Source: Leisingera sp. SS27
Lineage (GTDB): Bacteria; Pseudomonadota; Alphaproteobacteria; Rhodobacterales; Rhodobacteraceae
NCBI RefSeq assembly: GCF_028368855.1
Contig: NZ_JAQNCY010000003.1
Location: forward strand, 1 to 64,000
Length of the DNA stretch: 64,000 nucleotides
Reading direction: 5' to 3'
Shown here: in pieces, positions 16,979 through 25,413 of the stretch
Numbering within the stretch: the stretch's first letter is position 1
Layout: each line of letters opens with the position of its first letter
The notes under the pieces: generated by a model
Told to the model about the DNA's origin: nothing
Seen by the model: only the letters and a program-made list of their open reading frames with translations
Database searches by the model: none
Position numbers and translations under genes: made by a program

Positions 16979-17691
16979 GGCCGCCGCCCCTGTCCGTGCA
17001 CCAATACGATGGAGAAATAGGGCACCTCGCCTTGGATCTCGGACAGCTTCTGCACGGTCTGCCCCGGCATGGTGCCGCGTTCGACCAGCCAGGCGTCATC
17101 CGCGCGGCCCGCACGCTCCAGCGCGCGGCGCAGCTTGGGCAGGTTGCGGCCGATCTTCATCACCACCAGCGCGTCGGTCTCGGACGCGCGTTTGGCCAGT
17201 TCATCCTCGCTGAGGGTGGCCATCGCCACGGTCAGCACATCGTCGCCCCAGGTGATCGGCTGGCCGGAGGCGGTCCAGCAGCCGGACATGCCGGTGATGC
17301 CAGGCACAATCTCCTGTTCCGCGCGGCCCTGCAGGCGGGTGTAGAGGTGCATGTAGGAGCCGTAAAGAAACGGGTCGCCCTCGCAGAGCACCACCACGTC
17401 TTCGCCTTCTGCGATCTCGGCCAGTGTATCAGCCCACTGGTCATAAAACTCGCCCAGAACACGATTGTATTCGGGGTCCGAGAAATGGATCTCGGTCGTT
17501 ACCGGATATTCCATCGCATGTTCGGTGACGCCGTCCGCCAGCATGCCCTCGACGATGGCACGGGCCTGGCCTTGGCGTCCTGCCTTGCGGAAATAGGCGA
17601 TGTGGCGCGCGCCGGAGATCAGCCGGTGCGACCGCACGCTCATCAGGTCGGGATCACCGGGGCCAAGCCCTGCGCAGATGACTTTGCCCAT
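16975..17691 (-). CDS. cobI: precorrin-2 C20-methyltransferase
   Basis: 238-residue tetrapyrrole methylase starting KVICAGLGPGDPDLMSVRS, with VVLCEGDPFLYGSYMHLY and IVPGITGMSGCW. It methylates precorrin-2 at C-20. It lies two bases after cobH and overlaps cobJ. Confidence 0.95.
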   Translation of the reverse strand: MGKVICAGLGPGDPDLMSVRSHRLISGARHIAYFRKAGRQGQARAIVEGMLADGVTEHAMEYPVTTEIHFSDPEYNRVLGEFYDQWADTLAEIAEGEDVVVLCEGDPFLYGSYMHLYTRLQGRAEQEIVPGITGMSGCWTASGQPITWGDDVLTVAMATLSEDELAKRASETDALVVMKIGRNLPKLRRALERAGRADDAWLVERGTMPGQTVQKLSEIQGEVPYFSIVLVHGQGRRP

Positions 17692-17693
17692 CG

Positions 17694-18323
17694 TTACTCT
17701 TTCCAGCTTGCCAGCGCGTTAATAGCTGCGACGGTGATGGCGGAGCCGCCCAAGCGGCCCTTCACGATCATCGACGGTACAGGGAGGTCTTCCATCAGCG
17801 CCTCCTTGGATTCCATCGCGCCGACAAAACCCACCGGGCAGCCGATGATGGCAGCAGGGCGGGGGCAGGACGGGTCCTTCAGCATGTTCAGCAGGTGGAA
17901 CAGCGCTGTGGGGGCGTTGCCGATGGCGACCACGGCGCCCTCCAGTTTAGGACGCCACAGTTCGAGGGCTGCGGCAGAGCGGGTGTTGGACATTTCCTTG
18001 GCCAGCTCCGGCACCTTCGGGTCGCGCAAAGTGCAGATCACCTCGTTGTCCGCGGGCAGGCGCGGGCGGGTGATGCCTTCGGACACCATGTAAGCGTCGC
18101 AGAGGATAGGCGCGCCGTTGGCAAGTGCTGCGCGGGCGGTTTCGGCCATGCCTTCGGAGAAGCGCACATGCTCTTCCAGCCCCACCATGCCTGCGGCGTG
18201 GATCATGCGCACGACAACGCTTTCCTCGTCCTTGCTGAAGCGAGCCAGATCGGCCTCGCGGCGGATGGTGGCAAAGCTCTCGGCGTAGATCGCGGCGCCG
18301 TTGGTTTCATAGGTGTGGAGCAT
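17694..18323 (-). CDS. cobH: precorrin-8X methylmutase
   Basis: 209 residues. Moves the C-11 methyl to C-12, giving hydrogenobyrinic acid. The CobH/CbiC blocks are IIGCPVGFVGAMESKEAL and the catalytic-histidine region MIHAAGMVGLEEHVRFS. It follows cobG by one base. Confidence 0.96.
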   Translation of the reverse strand: MLHTYETNGAAIYAESFATIRREADLARFSKDEESVVVRMIHAAGMVGLEEHVRFSEGMAETARAALANGAPILCDAYMVSEGITRPRLPADNEVICTLRDPKVPELAKEMSNTRSAAALELWRPKLEGAVVAIGNAPTALFHLLNMLKDPSCPRPAAIIGCPVGFVGAMESKEALMEDLPVPSMIVKGRLGGSAITVAAINALASWKE

Positions 18324-18324
18324 G

Positions 18325-19485
18325 TCAGCTGCCCTCTTTCAGAAGTTCGGGAGCGGCGCGCAGTACGGCGGCGCTCAGGCGGGTCTTTAGCGGCTGATCC
18401 GCGGCAGTGCCATTGCGGATCAGGGAGAATTCGTTTTTGCCGGTGGCGGTCAGGGTCAGCGGCGCGGCGTCCGGGCAAGCGCAGCCTTTGGCGCAGCCGG
18501 AGACATGCAGGCGGGTCCCCGCGGGGACATGCGGAGCCAGGTCACGGGCCAGATTGCGGGTCGCCGATAGCGCCTGCAGGCAACCGGGTGCGCCGGTGCA
18601 GGCGGTGACTTGCAGGCGCGGGTCGGCCGCATCCAGGATCAGGCCGGGCAGGGGCGGCAGGTTCTCCGGGCTTTCCACCAGCAGCATCCGCCACGGGGTG
18701 AGGCGGATCGGCCCATGGCCTGCCAATTGCGCGAGCGTCGCTGCGGGCATCTGGCCGAACTCCAAAGCGGCAAGCGCCCCTGCGTGAACAATGCTTGGTG
18801 TTGCGGTGAAAGCGGTTCTTGCCACCGGTGCAGCATGCGCCGCCGGCGGCCCGCGGCGCGCGATAAGACGGTGCATTCTGCCGCGCCCCTCAGGCGCGCC
18901 GCCCTGTTCCAGAAACCATCGGGCAAGCGCCAGGGCTTCGGGCACGGCGGATTCACGTGTAACGGGCTTGCCGGTGTCCGCACCGTCTGCGCGCAGGAGC
19001 AGAGTGGCGCCAGAGCGCTCTATGCGGATGTCAGCTGAAATGCCCTGCAGAACGGGCGCGAGGCCGCAATCCACGGCAAAGCCAAATTTGCCTGGCAGGG
19101 TTAGGTCCGTTGCCGCGCTCAGCGCCGCGCCCAGCTCGGATGCGATGGCATGGGTGTCGTCGCCCTTTGCCCAGAAAGGAGACAGAAGAACATTGCGGCG
19201 GGCTTCGGCCTGTGCGTCCGGGTCTATCAGCCCCAGATCACGCAAAGCATTGATCAGCTCCTCATGCGCCTCTTCACGGATGCCGCGCATCTGCAGATTG
19301 GCACGGGCGGAAATATCCAGCAAGCCGTTTCCGTAGGCTTCCGACAGCCGCGCGACTTCGCGGGCCTGATCCTGTGTCAGCCGCCCCAGCGGCGCACGCA
19401 CACGCACCACCAGCCCGTCACCGGACATCATAGGCCGCAAGGCGCCAGGGCACCAGCCATAGACCTTGGGGGTGGCGGCACTCAT
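18325..19485 (-). CDS. cobG: precorrin-3B synthase
   Basis: 386-residue sirohaem/Fe-S mono-oxygenase related to nitrite and sulfite reductases, which makes this the oxygen-dependent pathway. Cluster cysteines appear as CTGAPGC and CAKGCACP near the C-terminus. The ATG at 19485 overlaps the cobN stop (ATGA) and is preferred to an upstream ATG inside cobN. Confidence 0.94.
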   Translation of the reverse strand: MSAATPKVYGWCPGALRPMMSGDGLVVRVRAPLGRLTQDQAREVARLSEAYGNGLLDISARANLQMRGIREEAHEELINALRDLGLIDPDAQAEARRNVLLSPFWAKGDDTHAIASELGAALSAATDLTLPGKFGFAVDCGLAPVLQGISADIRIERSGATLLLRADGADTGKPVTRESAVPEALALARWFLEQGGAPEGRGRMHRLIARRGPPAAHAAPVARTAFTATPSIVHAGALAALEFGQMPAATLAQLAGHGPIRLTPWRMLLVESPENLPPLPGLILDAADPRLQVTACTGAPGCLQALSATRNLARDLAPHVPAGTRLHVSGCAKGCACPDAAPLTLTATGKNEFSLIRNGTAADQPLKTRLSAAVLRAAPELLKEGS

Positions 19486-22400
19486 GCTGCGCCCTCCAGT
19501 TCTGCCATGATGGAATTGCGCCGGGTGCTCCATAGGCCTGCTTCGAACAGCGCCCGGAAGCGGTCGCGCATGGCCTGCAGAGCTTCGGGGTTTTTGCGCT
19601 CCATGAAAGCCACCAGATCGTCACGGCCCAGGGTGGCCTCAAAATAGAGATCAAACAGATGCGGCTGCACCACTTGCGCCAGATGTGCAAAGGCAGCCAT
19701 GTGATCGAGTGTGGCTGCAATCTCAGCCGCGCCGCGGAAGCCGTGACCCATCATAGAGGTCGCCCAGTCCGGGTTGGCGGCGCGGGCGCGGGTGACGCGG
19801 GCGATTTCCTCGCCCAAGCTGCGCGCCTGCGGCTTGTCCGGGCGGGTGGCGTCCATGTGGTAGAGCGCCGGAGCCTTTTGGCCGATGCGGGCCATGGCGG
19901 CGGCAAAACCTGCCTCATGGGCGGCATAATCGGAGGCGATCAGCAGGTCGGTTTCCGGCAGGTCCTGCAGATGCACAAAGCTGTCAGCGCCCTGCAGGCG
20001 GGTTTCCAGCGCCGCGCGGGCGTCTGTGATGATGCCCTTGGCGTCGATGGCGTGGGAGGACGCGTTGAGCCAAGCCTCACCCGCTGCCGCGCGCGCTGCG
20101 TCGGAATAATCATCCAGATGCGGGTTCATCGACAGCCCGTACTGGCCAGGCTTGGGGCCGAAGACACGAGGTGTTTCAGTGAGATAGGGGTTGTCGGCCT
20201 GGGTTTCCTCGCGGGCGGCCAGCGCGGCGGCGGCACTTTCGAACATCTGGGCAAGGCCTGGGAAGACATCGCGGAAAAGGCCGGACACGCGCAGAGTCAC
20301 GTCGATGCGCGGGCGGTTCAGCATCGGCAGCGGCAGCACCTCAAAGCCGGAGACGCGTTCGGAGCCTTCGTCCCACTTGGGCGCGAGGCCCGCAAGGTGC
20401 AGCGCCATGGCAAACTCCTCACCCGCGGTGCGCATGGTGGCGGAGCCCCAGAGGTCGATCACCAGCCCCTTGGGCCAGTCGCCGTGGTCCTGGAGGTGGC
20501 GGCGCAGCAGTTCTTCCGCCAGTTTGACCCCTTGCGCATGCGCCGCCCGCGACGGCACCGCCCGCGGGTCGGTGGTAAAGAGGTTGCGCCCCGTGGGGAT
20601 CACATCGGCGCGGCCGCGGAAGGGGGAGCCGGAGGGGCCGGGGGTGACGATCCTGCCGTCCAGCGCGGCAATCAGCCCGGCGCGTTCCTCCGCCCCGCAT
20701 TGGCCGGCGCCGAAAACATGCAGCCCCTCGCCGTACTGGCTTTCCTTGATGTCGCAGACAAAGGCGTCGATGCGGGTGATTGCCTCGGCAGGGGACGTGT
20801 CGGGCGTGAGGCCGAGGTCGGCCTCCACGCCGGTGCCCTGCGCTTCGGCGCGGATGTCGCCGATCAGCCGGTCGCGGCGGGCCGGGTCGAGGCCGTCGGC
20901 GGTGGAGTATTCGTCTAGCAGGCTTTCGAGCCGCGCCATGCCCTCGGGCAGGTTTGTTTGCCCCAGCGGCGGAGGCAGGTGGCCGATGGTGACGGCGCCG
21001 ATACGGCGCTTGGCCTGGGCGGCCTCGCCGGGGTCATTGACGATGAACGGGTAGGCGACGGGCAGCGGGCCGGTCAGAACCTCGGGCCAGCAGGCACCCG
21101 ACAGCGCGACTGCCTTGCCCGGCAGCCATTCCAGCGTGCCGTGGGCGCCGATGTGGATGAGGGCGTCGGTTTGCTCCCGCAGCCACAGGTAAAACGCCAC
21201 ATAGGCATGGCGCGGGGTGCGGTCGAGATCGTGGTAGTCGTCGACCCGGGTTTTCACCTCGCCGCGCTCGGGCTGCAGCGCGATCAGGGCGTTGCCTGCG
21301 TGCAAGGCTTTGAAATGAAGGGCGCCATTACGGCAGTCAATGTCTTCTTCCGGGTCCCCCCAGGCCTCAGCCAATGTGCCCTGCAGGTCTTGCGGCAAGG
21401 TGGAGAGGGCCTGGCGGTAGTCCTCCAGCGGGACGCTGAGGGTCTCTTCCATCAGGCGCAGACCGGTGTTTTCGAGCGCTTCGACGGCGTAGCCCTGGGC
21501 GGCCAGCTCACCCAAGATCTCGTCGCAGGAGGCCAGTGCGTCGAGGCCGACGGCATGGGCCAGGTTGTGGTCGCGGCCGGGATAGGTGGAGAGGATCAAG
21601 GCGAGGCGTTTGTCTGCATTCGCCAGCTTGGCGAGGCGCAGCCAGCCCTCTACACGGTCCACGGCAGCCTTGATGCGGCCCGCGTCGGCACGGTGGGCAA
21701 AGCGGGAGTATTGCAGGTCCGGGTCCTTCTTGCCCGGCGATTTGAAGCTGACAACGCCTGCGAAGATGCGGCCGTCGACCTCAGGCAGGACGACATGCAT
21801 CGCGAGGTCGGCAGGCGACAGCCCGCGGTCGGCCTCGGCCCAGTCCCTTTTGCGGGCGGTGGATAGAGCGACTTGGAACACCGGGCAGCCGGTTACGGAA
21901 AGTGGCGAGGCGCTGCCGTCGGTGCCTTGGGCGGAAAACGCGGTGGCGTTGATGATGGCGGCCGGGTTCAGGGCGGGTAGTTTTTCGCGCAGCCAGTCTG
22001 CGGCGGAGGGGGCCTTTAGGCTGGCCGCAAAGGTACCATAGGCGGCGTAGCCGCGGGTGCGCAGTTCCTCGATCAGCGCATCCACCGGCGCGGTATCGGC
22101 AGCGGTGAGGTAGGAGCGGTAGAAGCTCACCAGCACCAGCGGTTTGTCCTGCGGCGGCAGATCCGCGAGCACGCCCTTGGCCGGATCGTAGAAGCCGTGC
22201 TGAGGCATGGATTTGAGGCCAAGCACTGGGCCTGCGTAAAGCCCCGCGGCGAGCGACAACTGGGCCAGCGCGGCCTGAGCGGCGACGGCGCCGCCGGCGT
22301 CGCAAAGGGATTGCAGGCGGTGCAGGGTGGAGACGGGCAGGGTGGAGAGCTCATCCAGCCGCGCGTCCTCGCGCCCGTCGGCGGGCAGGATCGCCAGTGC

Positions 22401-22727
22401 GATACCCTTGCGGCGGGCGAGATCCTGCAGGGTGGCAAGGCCATAGGACCAGTAGCTTTCGCCGCCGATCAGACGGACGAGGACGCCCTTGGCGCCCTCC
22501 AGCGTTTGTTCCGCGTAGACGTCTACCGACAACGGGTGCTTGAGCGCCACCAGGTTGGCGAGGCGCAGGGAGGGCAGTTTGCCGTCCGCGCGGTGCCAGC
22601 CGGCCGCGAAGGCGCCGAGGTCGCTGTCGGAAAACGACAGAACCACAAGGTCCGCAGGCGTCTGCCCGAGGTCCTGCGGGGTGTCGGTCTCGTCAAGGCC
22701 GTGGCTTTCGCGGAAGACGACGTGCAT
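19482..22727 (-). CDS. cobN: cobaltochelatase subunit CobN
   Basis: 1,081-residue large subunit of the ATP-dependent aerobic cobalt chelatase, which inserts Co(II) into hydrogenobyrinic acid a,c-diamide with CobS and CobT (not in this window). Landmarks include IGAHGTLEWLPGKAVALSG, VIDLWGSATMRTAGEEFA and MMGHGFRGAAEIAATLDHM. It is shorter than the roughly 1,275-residue Pseudomonas denitrificans protein, but no internal break is seen. It ends in an overlap with cobG. Confidence 0.94.
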   Translation of the reverse strand: MHVVFRESHGLDETDTPQDLGQTPADLVVLSFSDSDLGAFAAGWHRADGKLPSLRLANLVALKHPLSVDVYAEQTLEGAKGVLVRLIGGESYWSYGLATLQDLARRKGIALAILPADGREDARLDELSTLPVSTLHRLQSLCDAGGAVAAQAALAQLSLAAGLYAGPVLGLKSMPQHGFYDPAKGVLADLPPQDKPLVLVSFYRSYLTAADTAPVDALIEELRTRGYAAYGTFAASLKAPSAADWLREKLPALNPAAIINATAFSAQGTDGSASPLSVTGCPVFQVALSTARKRDWAEADRGLSPADLAMHVVLPEVDGRIFAGVVSFKSPGKKDPDLQYSRFAHRADAGRIKAAVDRVEGWLRLAKLANADKRLALILSTYPGRDHNLAHAVGLDALASCDEILGELAAQGYAVEALENTGLRLMEETLSVPLEDYRQALSTLPQDLQGTLAEAWGDPEEDIDCRNGALHFKALHAGNALIALQPERGEVKTRVDDYHDLDRTPRHAYVAFYLWLREQTDALIHIGAHGTLEWLPGKAVALSGACWPEVLTGPLPVAYPFIVNDPGEAAQAKRRIGAVTIGHLPPPLGQTNLPEGMARLESLLDEYSTADGLDPARRDRLIGDIRAEAQGTGVEADLGLTPDTSPAEAITRIDAFVCDIKESQYGEGLHVFGAGQCGAEERAGLIAALDGRIVTPGPSGSPFRGRADVIPTGRNLFTTDPRAVPSRAAHAQGVKLAEELLRRHLQDHGDWPKGLVIDLWGSATMRTAGEEFAMALHLAGLAPKWDEGSERVSGFEVLPLPMLNRPRIDVTLRVSGLFRDVFPGLAQMFESAAAALAAREETQADNPYLTETPRVFGPKPGQYGLSMNPHLDDYSDAARAAAGEAWLNASSHAIDAKGIITDARAALETRLQGADSFVHLQDLPETDLLIASDYAAHEAGFAAAMARIGQKAPALYHMDATRPDKPQARSLGEEIARVTRARAANPDWATSMMGHGFRGAAEIAATLDHMAAFAHLAQVVQPHLFDLYFEATLGRDDLVAFMERKNPEALQAMRDRFRALFEAGLWSTRRNSIMAELEGAA

Positions 22728-22768
22728 GGGTCAGGCCTTTGTATTCTGGTAAGCAATGGGCGCTCTGA

Positions 22769-22859
22769 GGGCTGCGCCCGAGCCTGGGAGGGGGCGAATG
22801 CGCCCTCCCATTTTGCCGGAGGCAAACCTTTGGTTTGACGGGAGGGTCGGGCGCAGCCC
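22769..22859. repeat. nested inverted repeats between cobW and cobN
   Basis: The outer arms GGGCTGCGCCCGA (22769-22781) and its exact complement (22847-22859) enclose an inner hairpin GGGAGGG...CCCTCCC (22786-22809). It fills the only sizeable gap of this operon. It could be a transcript-stabilising or attenuating structure, or a dispersed palindromic repeat. Confidence 0.6.
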
Positions 22860-22912
22860 GGCCTGCGGCCGGGCACTGTCATGTGAATTGATGCGCCAGA
22901 CCGGCATCAGCT

Positions 22913-23947
22913 TCAGGCCCCCAGCTCGGCGCGGATGGCCTGTTCGTCGATGTCGTCGTGCTCGGCGATGACCACCAGGGCGGTCTTGCGCGGCTGCGCA
23001 CCCCAGGGCTGATCGTACTGGGCGCGCAGGCGCTCGCCCACGGCCTGAACCAGCATCCGCATCGGTTTCCCCTCCACCGCGACATAGCCCTTGACGCGCA
23101 GGATGTTGCGCTCGCGGGCAAGTTTCACGATGGCATTCTGCAGTGCTTCCGGGTCGGAGACTTCGCCCATTTCGACAACGATGCTTTCAAAATCGTCATG
23201 CTCGTGGTCGTGGTGGCCGTCGTGGTGGCTGGGGCGGGCTTCCAGATCGTCCTCGGCTGCCGCACCCAAGCCCAGGATAATGCGCGGGTCGATGACGCCT
23301 TCGCTCATCGGCAGGATCGGCAGTTTGCGGGGCGCCTCGGATTCGATCACCGAACGGGCCTTCTCGACGCCTGCGTCGCCGGCCAGATCGGCCTTGGACA
23401 AGAGCACGATGTCGGCGCAGGAGATCTGGTCCTCGAACACCTCGGACAGCGGGGTTTCGTGGTCGATGCTGTCATCGGCCTCGCGCTGGGCCTGCACAGC
23501 GTCCAGGTCAGGTGCAAACTGGCCCTTGGCAACCGCTTCGGCATCGGCCAGGGCGATCACGCCGTCGACAGTGATGCGGGAGCGGATCGCGGGCCAGTCG
23601 AACGCCTTCAAGAGCGGCTTGGGCAGGGCGAGGCCGGAGGTTTCGATCACGATGTGATCTGGCTTTTCCGGCAGGTCCATCAGCTGTTCGATGGTGGGGA
23701 TGAAGTCATCCGCCACGGTGCAGCAGATGCAGCCGTTGGCCAGCTCCATGATGTTCTCCGCCGGGCAGTTCTCATCAGCGCAGGACTTCAGGATATCGCC
23801 ATCGACGCCGGCCGTGCCGAACTCATTGACCACAACCGCCAGACGCTTGCCCTGCGGGTTCTGCATCAGGTGGCGGATCAGCGTTGTTTTCCCAGCGCCC
23901 AGAAAGCCGGTGATGACGGTGACGGGGATCTTGTTGAGGTCGCTCAT
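22913..23947 (-). CDS. cobW: CobW-type GTP-dependent metallochaperone
   Basis: 344-residue G3E GTPase. Walker A GFLGAGKTTLIRH, NEFGTAG, the metal-binding CXCC in NGCICC, the guanine motif SKADL, and a histidine-rich spacer (HHDGHHDHEHDD) before the CobW C-terminal domain. It probably delivers cobalt to CobNST. The ATG at 23947 follows the DUF1636 stop by two bases; a longer frame runs into that gene. Confidence 0.95.
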   Translation of the reverse strand: MSDLNKIPVTVITGFLGAGKTTLIRHLMQNPQGKRLAVVVNEFGTAGVDGDILKSCADENCPAENIMELANGCICCTVADDFIPTIEQLMDLPEKPDHIVIETSGLALPKPLLKAFDWPAIRSRITVDGVIALADAEAVAKGQFAPDLDAVQAQREADDSIDHETPLSEVFEDQISCADIVLLSKADLAGDAGVEKARSVIESEAPRKLPILPMSEGVIDPRIILGLGAAAEDDLEARPSHHDGHHDHEHDDFESIVVEMGEVSDPEALQNAIVKLARERNILRVKGYVAVEGKPMRMLVQAVGERLRAQYDQPWGAQPRKTALVVIAEHDDIDEQAIRAELGA

Positions 23948-23949
23948 GT

Positions 23950-24360
23950 TTACTCCTCGGAGAAGAACTTGGCCGGCGGGATGCGGGCAACGGATTGCTT
24001 GCGGAAGGTCTGCGGACGCTCGCGCCACGGCACGACGCCGTCAGCGGTGGAGGCATAGGCGGCGGCGCCTTCCAAAATCTCGGGAACGTGCTGGTCCGGG
24101 TCGAGGTCGCCATAAACATAGGTCCAGCGTTCCTCGCCGCCGATCAGGGCAACAGCGCAGCCGCGTTTGCAGGAGGACAGGCATTCGACACCGCGCAGGC
24201 GGACGCCTTCGGGCATCCCGGCCTCTTCCAGGGCGGCGTGCAGGATGGCGCCGGGGCGGGCGGCCTCAGGGTCGGCGCCTTCGCGGCGGCAGGTAAGGCA
24301 AACGGTCAATGTGACCGGTCCCGGGGTGCTGGCAGTCTTTTCTGCCATGTCGTCAGCCAT
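23950..24360 (-). CDS. DUF1636 family metal-binding protein (first copy)
   Basis: 136 residues with CLTCRREGADP near the N-terminus and CLSSCKRGCAVAL later, a thioredoxin-like [2Fe-2S] pattern. It is the first gene after riboswitch 2, with AGGAGA before its ATG, and is packed against cobW. Function is inferred only from context: cobalt handling or electron supply. Confidence 0.86.
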   Translation of the reverse strand: MADDMAEKTASTPGPVTLTVCLTCRREGADPEAARPGAILHAALEEAGMPEGVRLRGVECLSSCKRGCAVALIGGEERWTYVYGDLDPDQHVPEILEGAAAYASTADGVVPWRERPQTFRKQSVARIPPAKFFSEE

Positions 24361-24469
24361 TGGCGCGTCTCCTGTCGCGGCAGGGCGTGCGGGATGGCCA
24401 GAAAGAAGCTGTATCGTGCCAGCCTCTCACCCGGTCGCAGAACACCCCGTCTGCCCGTTGATCTCTCTC

Positions 24470-24648
24470 TCGCTGGCAGGTCTCCCGGCTTGCGGATGCC
24501 AAGGCGCACGCCTTGCCGGCCATCCTGCCTTCCCGGGTGTTTTCCCAGTGGCATGGCGGCCTCATCCGGTCACGGTCGCGGGGGCGGCTGTGCTTGAGCT
24601 TCTTGAAAGCCTTCACATTCCCTCTTCGCCTGTTTTCACAGGAACCAG
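24470..24648 (-). promoter_or_regulatory. cobalamin riboswitch 2 (DUF1636-cobW-cobN leader)
   Basis: On the minus strand: GAGGGAATGTGAAGG, CCGCCCCCGCGACCG, GCCACTGGG, CCCGGGAAGG and the B12 box AGCCGGGAGACCTGCC at about 24474-24489. It lies about 110 bases before the DUF1636 gene and should control the operon down to at least cobJ. Confidence 0.94.
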
Positions 24649-24714
24649 CTGAACCCCCTTGCGCTATGGCGGGCTTCTTTGTCAAGACATGGGGCCAAAC
24701 AGCTGGAGAGCCCC

Positions 24715-25350
24715 ATGAGCGAAAAGTCCGAAACCGGCATTTCAGAAGAAGAAGCCGCCCGTCACGCATCGAAGATGGCCAAGAAGAAGGCCGCGCGTGA
24801 TCGCATGATGAAGACGAAGGAGGGCGAGAAGGGCCTGATCATTGTTCACACCGGTCCTGGCAAGGGCAAATCCTCTTCGGGTTTCGGAATGATCATGCGC
24901 TGTATCGCGCATGGGATGCCGTCCGCAGTGGTGCAGTTCATCAAGGGCGCCTGGCAGACCGGTGAGCGGACCCTGATCGAGGAAAACTTCAGCGATCTCT
25001 GCCAGTTCTATGCGATGGGCGAGGGCTTCACCTGGGAGACCCAGGACAAGGCCCGCGATATCGCCGCCGCCCAGAAGGGCTGGGAAAAGGCCAAGGAGAT
25101 GATCCTGGACGAGCGCAACACGATGGTGCTGCTGGATGAGATTAACATCGCCCTGCGCTATGAGTACCTGGACCTGGAGGAGGTGCTTGAGTTCCTGGTG
25201 GAGCAGAAGCCACCGATGACCCATGTGGTGCTGACGGGCCGCAACGCCAAGGAAGAGCTGATCGAGATCGCCGATCTGGTGACCGAAATGGGGCAGATCA
25301 AGCATCCGTTCCGCGCCGGTGTGAAGGCGCAGAAGGGCGTGGAATTTTAA
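24715..25350 (+). CDS. cobO: cob(I)yrinic acid a,c-diamide adenosyltransferase
   Basis: 211-residue BtuR/CobO-type enzyme that adds the 5'-deoxyadenosyl ligand. P-loop VHTGPGKGKSSSGFG, then DEINIALRY and HVVLTGRNA. GGAGA precedes the ATG at 24715. It is divergent from the riboswitch-2 operon, so its promoter must share the region around 24650-24700. Confidence 0.95.
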   Translation: MSEKSETGISEEEAARHASKMAKKKAARDRMMKTKEGEKGLIIVHTGPGKGKSSSGFGMIMRCIAHGMPSAVVQFIKGAWQTGERTLIEENFSDLCQFYAMGEGFTWETQDKARDIAAAQKGWEKAKEMILDERNTMVLLDEINIALRYEYLDLEEVLEFLVEQKPPMTHVVLTGRNAKEELIEIADLVTEMGQIKHPFRAGVKAQKGVEF

Positions 25351-25413
25351 GAACTTTCGCCCGGCCGGCAGGCCGGGCCGCGCCGCAGCTCGCGTTGGCA
25401 CGCCCCCTTTGCG

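Noticed and set aside
19482-22727. Truncated CobN pseudogene
   Set aside because: Shorter than the Pseudomonas denitrificans protein but open throughout, with conserved blocks to the end and coupling to cobG.
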